Shown: positions 1 through 5,745, counted from the first letter of the stretch. The stretch is 5,745 bases of DNA from Oscillospiraceae bacterium (GCA_015068335.1 SVKT01000098.1:1-5745); one strand, 5' to 3'. Notes: a model not told the origin generated them from the letters alone. Program-made: numbers and translations.

Positions 1-792
1 GATCTGCTGGGCCTGCTGGTTGGCCTTGCGGGAAGCCTCCACATACAGGTTATCCTTGAGCATGGCCTCGAACTGTACGCCCAGCAGGCGGCCCTTGGCC
101 AGCATAGCGCCCCGCTGCTTCATGTGCCAGCGGAAGTGGTCGTTGGGGGCGTTCATAATCAGTGCTTCGCCGAACAGGGCGCCGTTTTTGGTGCCGCCGA
201 TGTAGAAGGCGTCGGTCAGGGCGGCAAGGTCGGCCAGCGTCAGGTCGTTTTCGGGGGAGGTGAGTGCGGAACCCAGGCGGGCACCGTCCAGGAACAGGAA
301 GAGGCCGTGCTTGTCGCAGCATTTGCGCAAGGCGGTCAACTCCGCCTTGGTGTAGATGGTGCCGATTTCCGTGGTATCGGAAATGTAGACCAGACGGGGG
401 AGGACCATATGCTCGCTGCTGTGCCCATTCACCACGGCTTCCACCAGCGCCGGCGTCAACTTGCCGTCGGGGGCGTAGGCGGTGCAGACCTTGTGCCCGG
501 TGGCCTCGATGGCACCGGTCTCGTGGACGTTGACGTGGCCGGTGTGGGCGGCGATGACCGCCTCATAGGGGCGCAGCAGGGATTCGATGACGATGAGGTT
601 GGTCTGGGTGCCGCCTACCAGAAAATGAACATCGGCGTTGGGAGCGCTGCACAGGCGGCGGATGGTGGCCCGGGCGGTGTCGCAGCGGGGATCCATACCG
701 TAGCCCACGGTCTGTTCCAGATTGGTGTCAGTCAGCGCTTGCAGTACGTTTGGATGGACGCCTTCACTATAATCATTTCGGAAACTATACAT
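1..792 (-). CDS. ltaE: Low-specificity L-threonine aldolase / beta-eliminating lyase, N-terminal 264 residues (cut by window edge)
   Basis: PLP-dependent, fold-type I enzyme that cleaves L-threonine or L-allo-threonine to glycine and acetaldehyde in the cytoplasm; some relatives act on other beta-hydroxy amino acids. Translating the minus strand from the ATG at 792-790 gives an unbroken frame to base 1. It begins MYSFRNDYSEGVHPNVLQAL, the usual opening of Firmicutes members. Visible motifs are GGTQTN (residues 60-65, cofactor phosphate loop), HTGHVNVHETGA (83-94, with the His that stacks on PLP), LDGARLG (168-174, with Asp169 for the pyridine nitrogen and Arg172) and GGTKNG (199-204), where Lys202 should form the Schiff base. 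Family members are about 340 residues, so roughly 75-80 C-terminal residues lie off the left edge. The Shine-Dalgarno sequence is weak (CAGGT about 9 nt upstream), but the start fits the family and a good promoter lies 48 bases upstream. Exact substrate preference cannot be read from sequence. Confidence 0.92.
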   Translation of the reverse strand, partial: MYSFRNDYSEGVHPNVLQALTDTNLEQTVGYGMDPRCDTARATIRRLCSAPNADVHFLVGGTQTNLIVIESLLRPYEAVIAAHTGHVNVHETGAIEATGHKVCTAYAPDGKLTPALVEAVVNGHSSEHMVLPRLVYISDTTEIGTIYTKAELTALRKCCDKHGLFLFLDGARLGSALTSPENDLTLADLAALTDAFYIGGTKNGALFGEALIMNAPNDHFRWHMKQRGAMLAKGRLLGVQFEAMLKDNLYVEASRKANQQAQQI

Positions 793-834
793 AGCGGATT
801 ACCTGCTTTCTGAAAAGATTTACACGTATTTATG

Positions 835-863
835 TTGAAATCATACCGTACTTCCTGTATAAA
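835..863 (+). promoter_or_regulatory. Sigma-A-like promoter for the MBOAT-DHHW operon
   Basis: TTGAAA (835-840), a 17-base spacer and TATAAA (858-863) each match the consensus at five of six positions with ideal spacing. The expected start near 870 gives a leader of about 225 nt before the TTG at 1095. The -35 box shares base 840 with the -10 box of the opposing promoter, and the -10 box abuts that promoter's -35 box, so the two cannot be occupied together. A poorer candidate closer to the gene is TCGACT (1010-1015), an 18-base spacer and TATAAA (1034-1039). Confidence 0.6.
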
Positions 864-868
864 AGCAA
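840..868 (-). promoter_or_regulatory. Sigma-A-like promoter for the threonine aldolase gene
   Basis: Read on the minus strand, TTGCTT (868-863) is followed by a 17-base spacer and TATGAT (845-840). Both boxes match the vegetative consensus well. Initiation near 833 would leave a leader of about 40 nt before the ATG at 792. The site overlaps a plus-strand promoter almost base for base. Predicted only from sequence. Confidence 0.6.
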
Positions 869-903
869 GTAAGAGCGTAATTTTGACCGAAGCAGGAAAT
901 ATC

Positions 904-934
904 TTTTTGCGGTGGGAACTTTTTTGCAGGAACT
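904..934 (+). repeat. Imperfect tandem duplication in the operon leader
   Basis: Two adjacent units both start TTTTTGC and end GGAACT: 904-920 (17 bases, with GGTG between the shared ends) and 921-934 (14 bases). They may be a slippage or duplication relic, or a doubled protein-binding site. No function can be assigned. Confidence 0.5.
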
Positions 935-947
935 GCCGTCATAATAC

Positions 948-1029
948 CGGAATCGATGAGGAAAACTGATTCGAAACTCCGGGATTCCGCGGTGAGCGGC
1001 CGAGCCGATTCGACTGTTTTAGCGGAATC
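948..1029 (+). repeat. Cluster of GANTC words forming competing inverted repeats
   Basis: Five GANTC pentamers occur in 80 bases: GAATC 950-954, GATTC 968-972, GATTC 983-987, GATTC 1007-1011 and GAATC 1025-1029. The third lies in arm GATTCCGC (983-990). That arm pairs perfectly with GCGGAATC (1022-1029, 8 bp) and its first seven bases also pair with CGGAATC (948-954), so the two hairpins exclude each other. The outer pairs 950/968 and 1007/1025 both have a repeat distance of 18 bases. This could be an operator array at the DNA level or a switching leader at the RNA level. It could also be chance. Confidence 0.4.
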
Positions 1030-1077
1030 GCAATATAAAAAACCACATCCGCCCGACCGGTGGTCATTGTTTGGACG

Positions 1078-1084
1078 AGGGGAG
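1078..1084 (+). promoter_or_regulatory. Ribosome binding site that decides the TTG start
   Basis: AGGGGAG lies 10 bases before the TTG at 1095. An in-frame TAA at 1086-1088 excludes any start further upstream, and the first in-frame ATG is about 50 codons inside the conserved membrane region, so TTG is the best start. Confidence 0.75.
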
Positions 1085-1094
1085 TTAATTTCGT

Positions 1095-2522
1095 TTGATT
1101 TTCAGTAGTTTGACATTTTTGTTTGCCTATCTGCCGCTGACGCTGCTGCTGTATTTTGCGGCGCCGCTGCGCTGGCGTAATTTCATACTTCTTGTGGTCA
1201 GCCTGTTTTTCTACGGCTGGGGCGAGCCGGTGTACATCACCATTATGTTCGCGTCCATCCTGATCGACTATACCCACGGCTGGCTGGTGGAAAAGTATCG
1301 CCACAGAGATAAACTGGCCCGCTATTTTGTGGCGCAGTCGGTGGTATTCAATCTGCTGCTTCTGGGCTTTTTCAAATATATCGATTTCTTTGCGGATAAC
1401 CTGTTCCTGCTCACCGGAATTGAACTGCCTATGAGCGCCACGCTTCTTGGGATTACGATCCCGCTGCGGAATATTCCGCTGCCCATCGGCATCTCCTTCT
1501 TTACCTTCCAGACGATGAGTTACACCATTGATGTGTACCGTCAGGATGCGCCGATGCAGAAGAACATCATCAACTTCGGCGCCTTTGTTACGATGTTCCC
1601 GCAGTTGATCGCCGGACCCATTGTCAAGTATAAGACGGTGGCGGAGGATCTGGATCACCGGGTGAATACCACACAGGACTTCGCCATCGGCGCACGCCGC
1701 TTCTGCGTGGGTCTTGCCAAAAAGGTGCTTTTGGCGAACTCCATCGGCGCTCTGTGGGAAACGCAGTTGGCAGCCCAGAATGCCGGTACGATGACCGTGG
1801 CCGGCGGCTGGATGGGCCTGCTGGCCTTCGGTGCCCAGATCTATTTTGACTTCTCCGGTTATTCTGATATGGCCATCGGTCTGGGTCGGGCTTTCGGCTT
1901 CCGCTTTGACGAAAACTTTGACTATCCGTATACGTCCAAGTCCGTTACGGAGTTCTGGCGCCGCTGGCATATGTCCCTGACCAACTGGTTCCGCGAGTAT
2001 CTGTATATTCCTCTGGGCGGCAATCGCGGCGGCACGTTCAAGACGCTGCGAAACATCTTCATTGTCTGGTTCTGCACCGGTTTCTGGCACGGTGCCAACT
2101 GGAACTTCATCATTTGGGGACTGTATTTCTTTGTCTGGCTGATGATCGAGAAGTACGCTTTGAAGAACGTGCTGAAAAAGACGCCCGCCGCCGTCAAGCA
2201 TCTGTATACCCTGATCGTGGTCTTTGTGGGCTGGGGCTTCTTCGCGATGGACAACCTGAGCGTTTGCTTCGGCTATCTTAGCGCCTGCTTCGGTAAGGCG
2301 CAGTTGTGGAGCGCCGTAGACGGCTATTATCTGCGCAGTTACGCCATTACGCTCATCGCGGTGGTCATCGCATCCACAAAGGTTGGAAAGAACCTCTGGA
2401 ACCGCCTGTCGGACAAGACCCAGAAGGTCCTTTCTCCCGTGCTGATGGCGCTGGCGCTGCTGGTTTGCACCGCCTATCTGGTAGACGGAAGTTACAATCC
2501 GTTCCTGTATTTCCGGTTCTGA
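1095..2522 (+). CDS. AlgI-like membrane-bound O-acyltransferase (MBOAT family)
   Basis: Multi-pass membrane acyltransferase of 475 residues, expected to pass acyl (probably acetyl) groups from a cytoplasmic donor across the membrane for O-acylation of a cell-surface or secreted glycan. The N-terminus IFSSLTFLFAYLPL, after a TTG-encoded Met, is the family's usual opening and supports the unusual start codon. Many hydrophobic segments are visible, including residues about 5-22, 30-55, 78-100, 238-262, 320-352 and 448-465. Family motifs in order are IGISFFTFQTMSY (131-143), FPQLIAGPI (168-176), FDFSGYSDMAIGLGRAFGF (251-269), FWRRWHMSLTNWFREYLYIPLGG (from 287, conserved His292) and GFWHGANWN (329-337, the conserved catalytic-type His332). 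Length is normal and no key residue is missing. It is the first gene of an operon; the DHHW gene follows after 15 bases. It resembles AlgI, PatA and DltB, but the DHHW partner favours an AlgI-type polysaccharide system over DltB, which would sit with dltA/dltC/dltD. Confidence 0.93.
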   Translation: MIFSSLTFLFAYLPLTLLLYFAAPLRWRNFILLVVSLFFYGWGEPVYITIMFASILIDYTHGWLVEKYRHRDKLARYFVAQSVVFNLLLLGFFKYIDFFADNLFLLTGIELPMSATLLGITIPLRNIPLPIGISFFTFQTMSYTIDVYRQDAPMQKNIINFGAFVTMFPQLIAGPIVKYKTVAEDLDHRVNTTQDFAIGARRFCVGLAKKVLLANSIGALWETQLAAQNAGTMTVAGGWMGLLAFGAQIYFDFSGYSDMAIGLGRAFGFRFDENFDYPYTSKSVTEFWRRWHMSLTNWFREYLYIPLGGNRGGTFKTLRNIFIVWFCTGFWHGANWNFIIWGLYFFVWLMIEKYALKNVLKKTPAAVKHLYTLIVVFVGWGFFAMDNLSVCFGYLSACFGKAQLWSAVDGYYLRSYAITLIAVVIASTKVGKNLWNRLSDKTQKVLSPVLMALALLVCTAYLVDGSYNPFLYFRF

Positions 2523-2537
2523 AAGGAGGGAAACGAT

Positions 2538-3659
2538 ATGACAAAAGCATACAGCCGTTTCCTGGCGGCGTTTTTCTGCGTCTTTCTTGGGGCCTTGTTG
2601 GTGTGGCACGTGGTGCTGCCGGACAGGGAAAAGTCCCAAACGGAAAACCGCTTGCTCTCCCAGTTGCCGGAGTTTTCCTGGGAAGCCCTGAAAGACGGAA
2701 GTTATACCGAGGGCATCGAGTCCTATTTTGCGGATCAGTTTCCCCTGCGTGATGCCTGGACGGGAATGAAGGCCCGGGTGGAACAGTTGCTGGGCAAGCG
2801 CGAGTTCAACGACATCTATCTTGCCGGCGACACGTTGATTTCCAAAGTGGAGAAGCCCAATGCCGAACTGCTGGATAAAAACCTCTCCTATATCGACCGA
2901 CTGGCAGAGAAACTTCCTGCGAATCTCTATCTGGGCCTGATCCCCTCTGCGGCGGAGATCTGGAAGGACAAACTGCCCGCCGGGGCCGACTCCTGGGATC
3001 AGGGCGCATTTCTGGAAGATTTGACGGTAAGCGATAAGATTTCCCAGATCGATGTCAGCGCTGCGCTGAAAGAGCACGCCGGGGAGCAGATCTATTACCG
3101 CACCGACCACCATTGGACGACACTGGGGGCGTTCTACGGTGCCAATGCGTTGCTGGAAGCCCTGGGTAGAGAGCCGTTAAAGGAAAGTGACTTTACACCA
3201 GAAATTGCCGCGGATGACTTCAACGGCACCCTGTATTCCCAGTCCGGCATCCATTGGCTGCAATCGGACACCATTGAATTCTGGGTGAAGGAGGAGGGAC
3301 TGACCCTTTCCTCCTGGCTGACCGGTAAGGAAGCCATCGCTCCCCTGTATGACCGCTCCTATCTGGAAGTCAAGGACAAGTATTCTGCGTTCCTGGGTGG
3401 CAACCAGCCCCTGTGCGTCATTAAAAACGAGGCTTTGAGCGAAGATGCAGGCAAGATCCTGTTAATTCGCGACTCCTATTCCGATGCCCTGGCGCCCTTC
3501 CTGGCGCAGCGGTATGCGGAAGTCCATCTGTTCGACCTGCGTTATAACCGGACGCCTGTCTCTGCCTATGCTGCGGAAAACGGCATCGACGATGTGGTGG
3601 TTCTGTACAGCATCCAAAACTTCATTTCCGACAACAATCTGTTCCTGCTGACGCAGTGA
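2538..3659 (+). CDS. DHHW / AlgX-AlgJ-like SGNH-fold protein, predicted partner O-acetyltransferase
   Basis: A 373-residue membrane-anchored protein with one hydrophobic segment at about residues 7-25 behind a short positively charged N-terminus, so most of it should lie outside the cell. The ENRLLSQLPEF stretch (from about residue 36) is the usual post-membrane motif of this family. TDHHWT (189-194) is the signature; by analogy with the Asp-x-His and Ser triad of AlgX/AlgJ, Asp190 and His192 plus Ser313 in RDSYS (311-315) are the likely catalytic residues. The C-terminus (VVVLYSIQNFISD...) matches the usual end of the family. A strong AGGAGG at 2524-2529, beginning just after the preceding stop, lies 8 bases before the ATG, showing coupled translation with the MBOAT gene. 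The pair is a standard acyl-transfer unit: MBOAT exports the acyl group and this protein passes it to the polymer. The acceptor is unknown. Esterase activity is a less likely alternative. Confidence 0.88.
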   Translation: MTKAYSRFLAAFFCVFLGALLVWHVVLPDREKSQTENRLLSQLPEFSWEALKDGSYTEGIESYFADQFPLRDAWTGMKARVEQLLGKREFNDIYLAGDTLISKVEKPNAELLDKNLSYIDRLAEKLPANLYLGLIPSAAEIWKDKLPAGADSWDQGAFLEDLTVSDKISQIDVSAALKEHAGEQIYYRTDHHWTTLGAFYGANALLEALGREPLKESDFTPEIAADDFNGTLYSQSGIHWLQSDTIEFWVKEEGLTLSSWLTGKEAIAPLYDRSYLEVKDKYSAFLGGNQPLCVIKNEALSEDAGKILLIRDSYSDALAPFLAQRYAEVHLFDLRYNRTPVSAYAAENGIDDVVVLYSIQNFISDNNLFLLTQ

Positions 3660-3664
3660 TCGAT

Positions 3665-3698
3665 AAGAAAAGCGCCTCCGTCAGGAGGCGCTTTTCTT
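3665..3698. terminator. Bidirectional intrinsic terminator between convergent genes
   Basis: A perfect 15-bp stem (3665-3679 with 3684-3698) closes on a 4-base GTCA loop. The GC-rich core GCGCCTCC/GGAGGCGC is flanked by an A-run and a T-run, so on either strand the hairpin ends in TTTTCTT. It starts 6 bases after the DHHW stop (3659) and ends 5 bases before the stop of the minus-strand gene (3703-3705), so it serves both transcripts. Confidence 0.93.
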
Positions 3699-3702
3699 TG
3701 CT

Positions 3703-5745
3703 TTAATACACGATGTCAAGGGAGTGTGTTTTTGCGGTCAGGTCTACGGTGAAGCGGCAGATACCGGAGGTAGGCTGGTTCTGATAACGGGTCATTCTGG
3801 ACAGGGCGATCTCGTAGACAAAGGTATTGTCTTTGAAATACTGGTTGTCCGGAAGGAGCGTGACCATTCCGCCATCCATAGGCAGTTCGAGACTGGCTTC
3901 GGTGCCGTCAGAGAACTGGATATGCATACCGTAACTTGTGCGAGGAACACCCCAAAAGCGCCCTACGTATACCACATTGCCGTTTCCGTCCTCCCAGTAT
4001 TCGCCGGTGGAAACAAGGGCGCCATATACAGGATCCGGTTCCGTCTTCTGGACCCATTCGATCAACTGCTCATAGGTGAGGGGACTGTCGGACAGAGCAA
4101 GGGGAGCGTCGTGATACTCATAGGCATCGTTGGGATCTGCGCTCTGCGCGGGGGCGGGGGTGAAGCTGCGGGTCAGGGTATCGGTGTTCATATTGACCAC
4201 ATAGCGCCACGTACCGGCTTCTGACATCAGGACGCCGGTGTTGACGCTTACCACGCGGTTAGGGATCACGGCTTCATAGGTGAAGGTGTTGGCGGTAGTG
4301 TCCAGATGATACCGTGAAACGGCGGCGTACTGATGGGCAGAATCGGCAAAGGGAAGCGGCATCTGACAGTATTTGCCGCTGCGGGTCACAGCGAAGATGA
4401 AGTTGGAATTTCCTTTGCGGTAGATCAGGAAGGAGCGGCTTCCGGCGTCGATCTCCTCCTGCAATTCCCAGCCCACAAGGTAGTTCTGCACATACGTGCG
4501 GGAAGAGGATTCGGAACCGGTGGCGGTATAGTACTGCGGCTCTGCCGGCCAGATTTCTGTTCCGGGGGCTACGGGATCTTTTGTCACCGGAGTATCCGGC
4601 ACATCGGGCGTTTCCGGGATTTCCGGCTCAGAGGAAATGGACATCGAAACAGTTTTGCCGGCAAGGTCCACACGATACTTGCAGATCCCGTCGAATGCCT
4701 GAATGGTGTAAACCAGGGTCCCGTTTTCGGCATCGGTCACTGTGGTGGGCAGAACATACGCTCCATCTGTATTCAAAGGCAGAGGAAGTTTTCCCAGAGC
4801 CCCATCCCGGAAGAGAATGTATGCGGTGGCTTCCGAAACCCAGCCGGTATCGTACTGCGCGGGTTTCATAGACTCGCCGAGGAGAATGGCGCAATCGTCG
4901 AATTCCAGCACTTTCTGCTTGATGAACGGAGGATTTGTACTGTCAATATTCCCCAGCATATGAAGTTGTGTTTCGTAGGTGCGCTCGAACATACCGTGCA
5001 GCGGCGTGTCCCAGGAGATGGGCTGTGCGGTAAATGGCGTGTTGGTGGGAGCGGGTTTCGATTGGTGGAGAGGACTGAAATGCTCTTTGGCGATGGCATT
5101 GCATTGGGCGATCAGGCTGTTTTCGGTCTGGATTATGATTTCATCTGAAATACCTTTGCTTTGCAGTTCGACCCAATCGTTAAACGAAACGACTGCATAC
5201 TGATCTCCCTGCCATTCCAAAACAGCCTCCATTGAATGGGGGTATTCTGCGATTTGCACACCTGCTGCGTTGTAGGCTTGATAACAAAGCAGACCGTATA
5301 CGGTTGTTGTGTTCTGGGTTTCCTCGGAATGCAGAATTTTGTGCGTCTCAATGATATAGTCGGCTTTGATCTCGTAGTCGGATTGGAAATAGTCAAGAAT
5401 CGCCTGATGGAGTGCGGATTCCAGCAACGCCTCCTTTTTCGCCGCCTGAACATCCGGTGTATCGGACGGCAGGAAGCGCTGCACCAGTGCCCCGCCCTCC
5501 GGCGTCAGTACGGCAGAGGAAAGCAGCACTCTTGCTGCGGGGTCGATTCCGTCCTCTGGTGTTGATTCCGTGAGGATGTTCCAGACAAAATCCTGCTGTT
5601 CCGGTTTTCCCCGGATCTGACTTGCGATAGACTCCCTGACATATGCATAATCTTCAGGATGAAGCATTCCCCGGAACGTATACCCCGTCAGCTTTTTAAA
5701 ATCTTCCAGATCATCACATCCGAAGATATCCGTGACCGCTTTGTT
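3703..5745 (-). CDS. Large repeat protein of unknown function with PAS-like N-terminal segment (5' end off the window)
   Basis: The minus-strand frame is open from the right edge to the TAA at 3703-3705, giving 680 visible residues. The Met at 5667 is probably not the true start, because the 26 codons before it continue the same PAS-like match. Visible residues 1-57 resemble a PAS domain (IFGCDDLEDF, then TFRGMLHPEDY). Residues about 105-190 are a compact mixed alpha/beta region (ALHQAILDYF, THKILHSEETQNTTTVYGL) reminiscent of C-terminal domains in secreted or membrane proteins of gut Clostridia, but I cannot name the family. A Pro/Thr-rich linker covers about 371-402. Three diverged beta-rich repeat units lie at about 284-370, 438-528 and 581-679. 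No membrane helix or signal peptide is visible; one could lie upstream. No enzyme motif is seen. The linker and beta repeats suggest an extracellular or envelope role, which sits oddly with a PAS segment. It converges on the O-acylation operon and is separated from it by a terminator, so linked function is not implied. Confidence 0.8.
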   Translation of the reverse strand, partial: NKAVTDIFGCDDLEDFKKLTGYTFRGMLHPEDYAYVRESIASQIRGKPEQQDFVWNILTESTPEDGIDPAARVLLSSAVLTPEGGALVQRFLPSDTPDVQAAKKEALLESALHQAILDYFQSDYEIKADYIIETHKILHSEETQNTTTVYGLLCYQAYNAAGVQIAEYPHSMEAVLEWQGDQYAVVSFNDWVELQSKGISDEIIIQTENSLIAQCNAIAKEHFSPLHQSKPAPTNTPFTAQPISWDTPLHGMFERTYETQLHMLGNIDSTNPPFIKQKVLEFDDCAILLGESMKPAQYDTGWVSEATAYILFRDGALGKLPLPLNTDGAYVLPTTVTDAENGTLVYTIQAFDGICKYRVDLAGKTVSMSISSEPEIPETPDVPDTPVTKDPVAPGTEIWPAEPQYYTATGSESSSRTYVQNYLVGWELQEEIDAGSRSFLIYRKGNSNFIFAVTRSGKYCQMPLPFADSAHQYAAVSRYHLDTTANTFTYEAVIPNRVVSVNTGVLMSEAGTWRYVVNMNTDTLTRSFTPAPAQSADPNDAYEYHDAPLALSDSPLTYEQLIEWVQKTEPDPVYGALVSTGEYWEDGNGNVVYVGRFWGVPRTSYGMHIQFSDGTEASLELPMDGGMVTLLPDNQYFKDNTFVYEIALSRMTRYQNQPTSGICRFTVDLTAKTHSLDIVY
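3709..4896 (-). repeat. Three diverged protein repeat units of about 90-100 residues
   Basis: Unit A is encoded at about 4896-4636, unit B at 4434-4162 and unit C at 4005-3709. Each has a strand-rich first half, an LPLP-like turn (KLPLPLN, QMPLPFA, LELPMDG), a Thr/Val-Tyr strand (GTLVYTI, NTFTYEA, NTFVYEI) and a closing strand pattern (GICKYRVDLAGKTVSMSI, GTWRYVVNMNTDTLTRSF, GICRFTVDLTAKTHSLDI). A and C are closest to each other. A Pro-rich linker at about 4635-4540 separates A from B. The repetition exists at protein level only; the DNA has diverged, so it is an old duplication. Confidence 0.65.
5578..5745 (-). other. PAS-like segment at the visible N-terminus of the repeat protein
   Basis: Translation from the right edge gives NKAVTDIFGCDDLEDFKKLT, then GYTFRGMLHPEDYAYVRESI and an ASQI...QDFV stretch. 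This order (iFGc-x-s-x-eeF, tG-x-sF-x-gmvHPeD, v-x-x-sI-x-x-Qi) is typical of PAS sensor domains in clostridial diguanylate cyclases and histidine kinases. The expected continuation (a YRI-x-x-kDG strand, then the end of the fold) is absent. After QDFVWN the sequence turns into ILTESTPEDG and no longer resembles PAS. Neither other minus-strand frame continues the PAS match. Confidence 0.65.

Larger units (their letters stand above)
870..1094 (+). other. Predicted long 5' leader of the MBOAT-DHHW operon, no gene seen
   Basis: I find no credible gene in 793-1094. If transcription begins near 870, this segment is an untranslated leader. It contains the tandem repeat at 904-934, the GANTC/inverted-repeat cluster at 948-1029, and the ribosome binding site at 1078-1084. 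AACTCC (975-980) is also perfectly complementary to GGAGTT (1081-1086), which overlaps the ribosome binding site. No known riboswitch class or intrinsic terminator with a U-tract is recognisable. Confidence 0.4.

Noticed and set aside
124..813. A 229-codon plus-strand open frame
   Set aside because: It is antisense to the threonine aldolase, has a low-complexity Gly/Val/Gln-rich product and extends into the aldolase promoter region. The aldolase explains this region fully.
883..911. TTGACC at 883-888 as a -35 box for the operon
   Set aside because: No acceptable -10 box lies 16-18 bases downstream; that stretch is TTTGCG. The pair at 835-863 is far better.
2301..2752. Plus-strand frame overlapping the end of the MBOAT gene and the start of the DHHW gene (possible fusion or small gene)
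   Set aside because: It is an out-of-frame shadow across the gene junction, rich in Arg and Gly. Both real genes have intact family termini and a strong ribosome binding site between them.
939..3113. A 724-codon open frame on the minus strand, antisense to both operon genes
   Set aside because: It runs opposite two clear family members, is rich in Gln, His, Arg and Gly without recognisable motifs, and has no supported start. It is a by-product of GC-rich codon use in the plus-strand genes.
3724..5148. Plus-strand open frames of 166 and 271 codons
   Set aside because: Both are antisense to the minus-strand repeat protein, whose internal repeats show it to be the real coding strand. Neither has a ribosome binding site or family motif I could support.
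5578..5745. A frameshifted PAS-GGDEF gene, with the repeat protein as a separate gene starting later
   Set aside because: The reading frame is continuous, the other minus frames do not continue PAS motifs, and no ribosome binding site with a good start was seen just after the PAS segment. The in-frame fusion is kept as the working reading.

Overview
The window looks like chromosomal DNA from a Gram-positive gut-type Clostridia bacterium, possibly Oscillospiraceae/Ruminococcaceae. This is inferred from the moderately high GC, strong AGGAGG-type ribosome binding sites, sigma-A-like promoters, an MBOAT + DHHW gene pair, and a PAS segment of a style common in clostridial signalling proteins. No RNA gene, mobile element, CRISPR array or plasmid function is visible.

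Layout: (1) 1-792, minus strand: the N-terminal 264 residues of a PLP-dependent low-specificity L-threonine aldolase / beta-eliminating lyase, cut by the left edge. (2) 793-1094: a 302-base divergent intergenic region. Two good sigma-A-like promoters overlap almost completely, one per strand, at 835-868. They are followed on the plus strand by a predicted leader of about 225 nt that holds a tandem imperfect repeat and a cluster of five GANTC words forming competing inverted repeats. (3) 1095-2522 and 2538-3659, plus strand: a two-gene operon of an AlgI-like membrane-bound O-acyltransferase (TTG start) and a membrane-anchored DHHW / AlgX-AlgJ-like SGNH-fold protein. (4) 3665-3698: a bidirectional intrinsic terminator packed between two convergent genes. 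(5) 3703-5745, minus strand: a large protein open through the right edge. Its visible N-terminus is a PAS-like segment, joined in frame to a long region that looks extracellular, with a Pro-rich linker and three diverged repeat units.

How the genes work together: the MBOAT protein is expected to carry acyl (probably acetyl) groups across the membrane, and the DHHW protein to transfer them to an extracytoplasmic glycan, as AlgI with AlgJ/AlgX does in alginate acetylation. The acceptor polymer cannot be told from this window, because no polysaccharide or teichoic acid biosynthesis genes are adjacent. The aldolase is functionally unrelated but shares the promoter region, so the two transcription units may exclude each other. 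The convergent repeat protein is insulated by the terminator and its function is unknown.

The most unusual items are the PAS/extracellular-like chimera at the right end, its three-unit internal repeat, and the overlapping divergent promoters with a structured leader. Nothing here amounts to a clearly new biological system.
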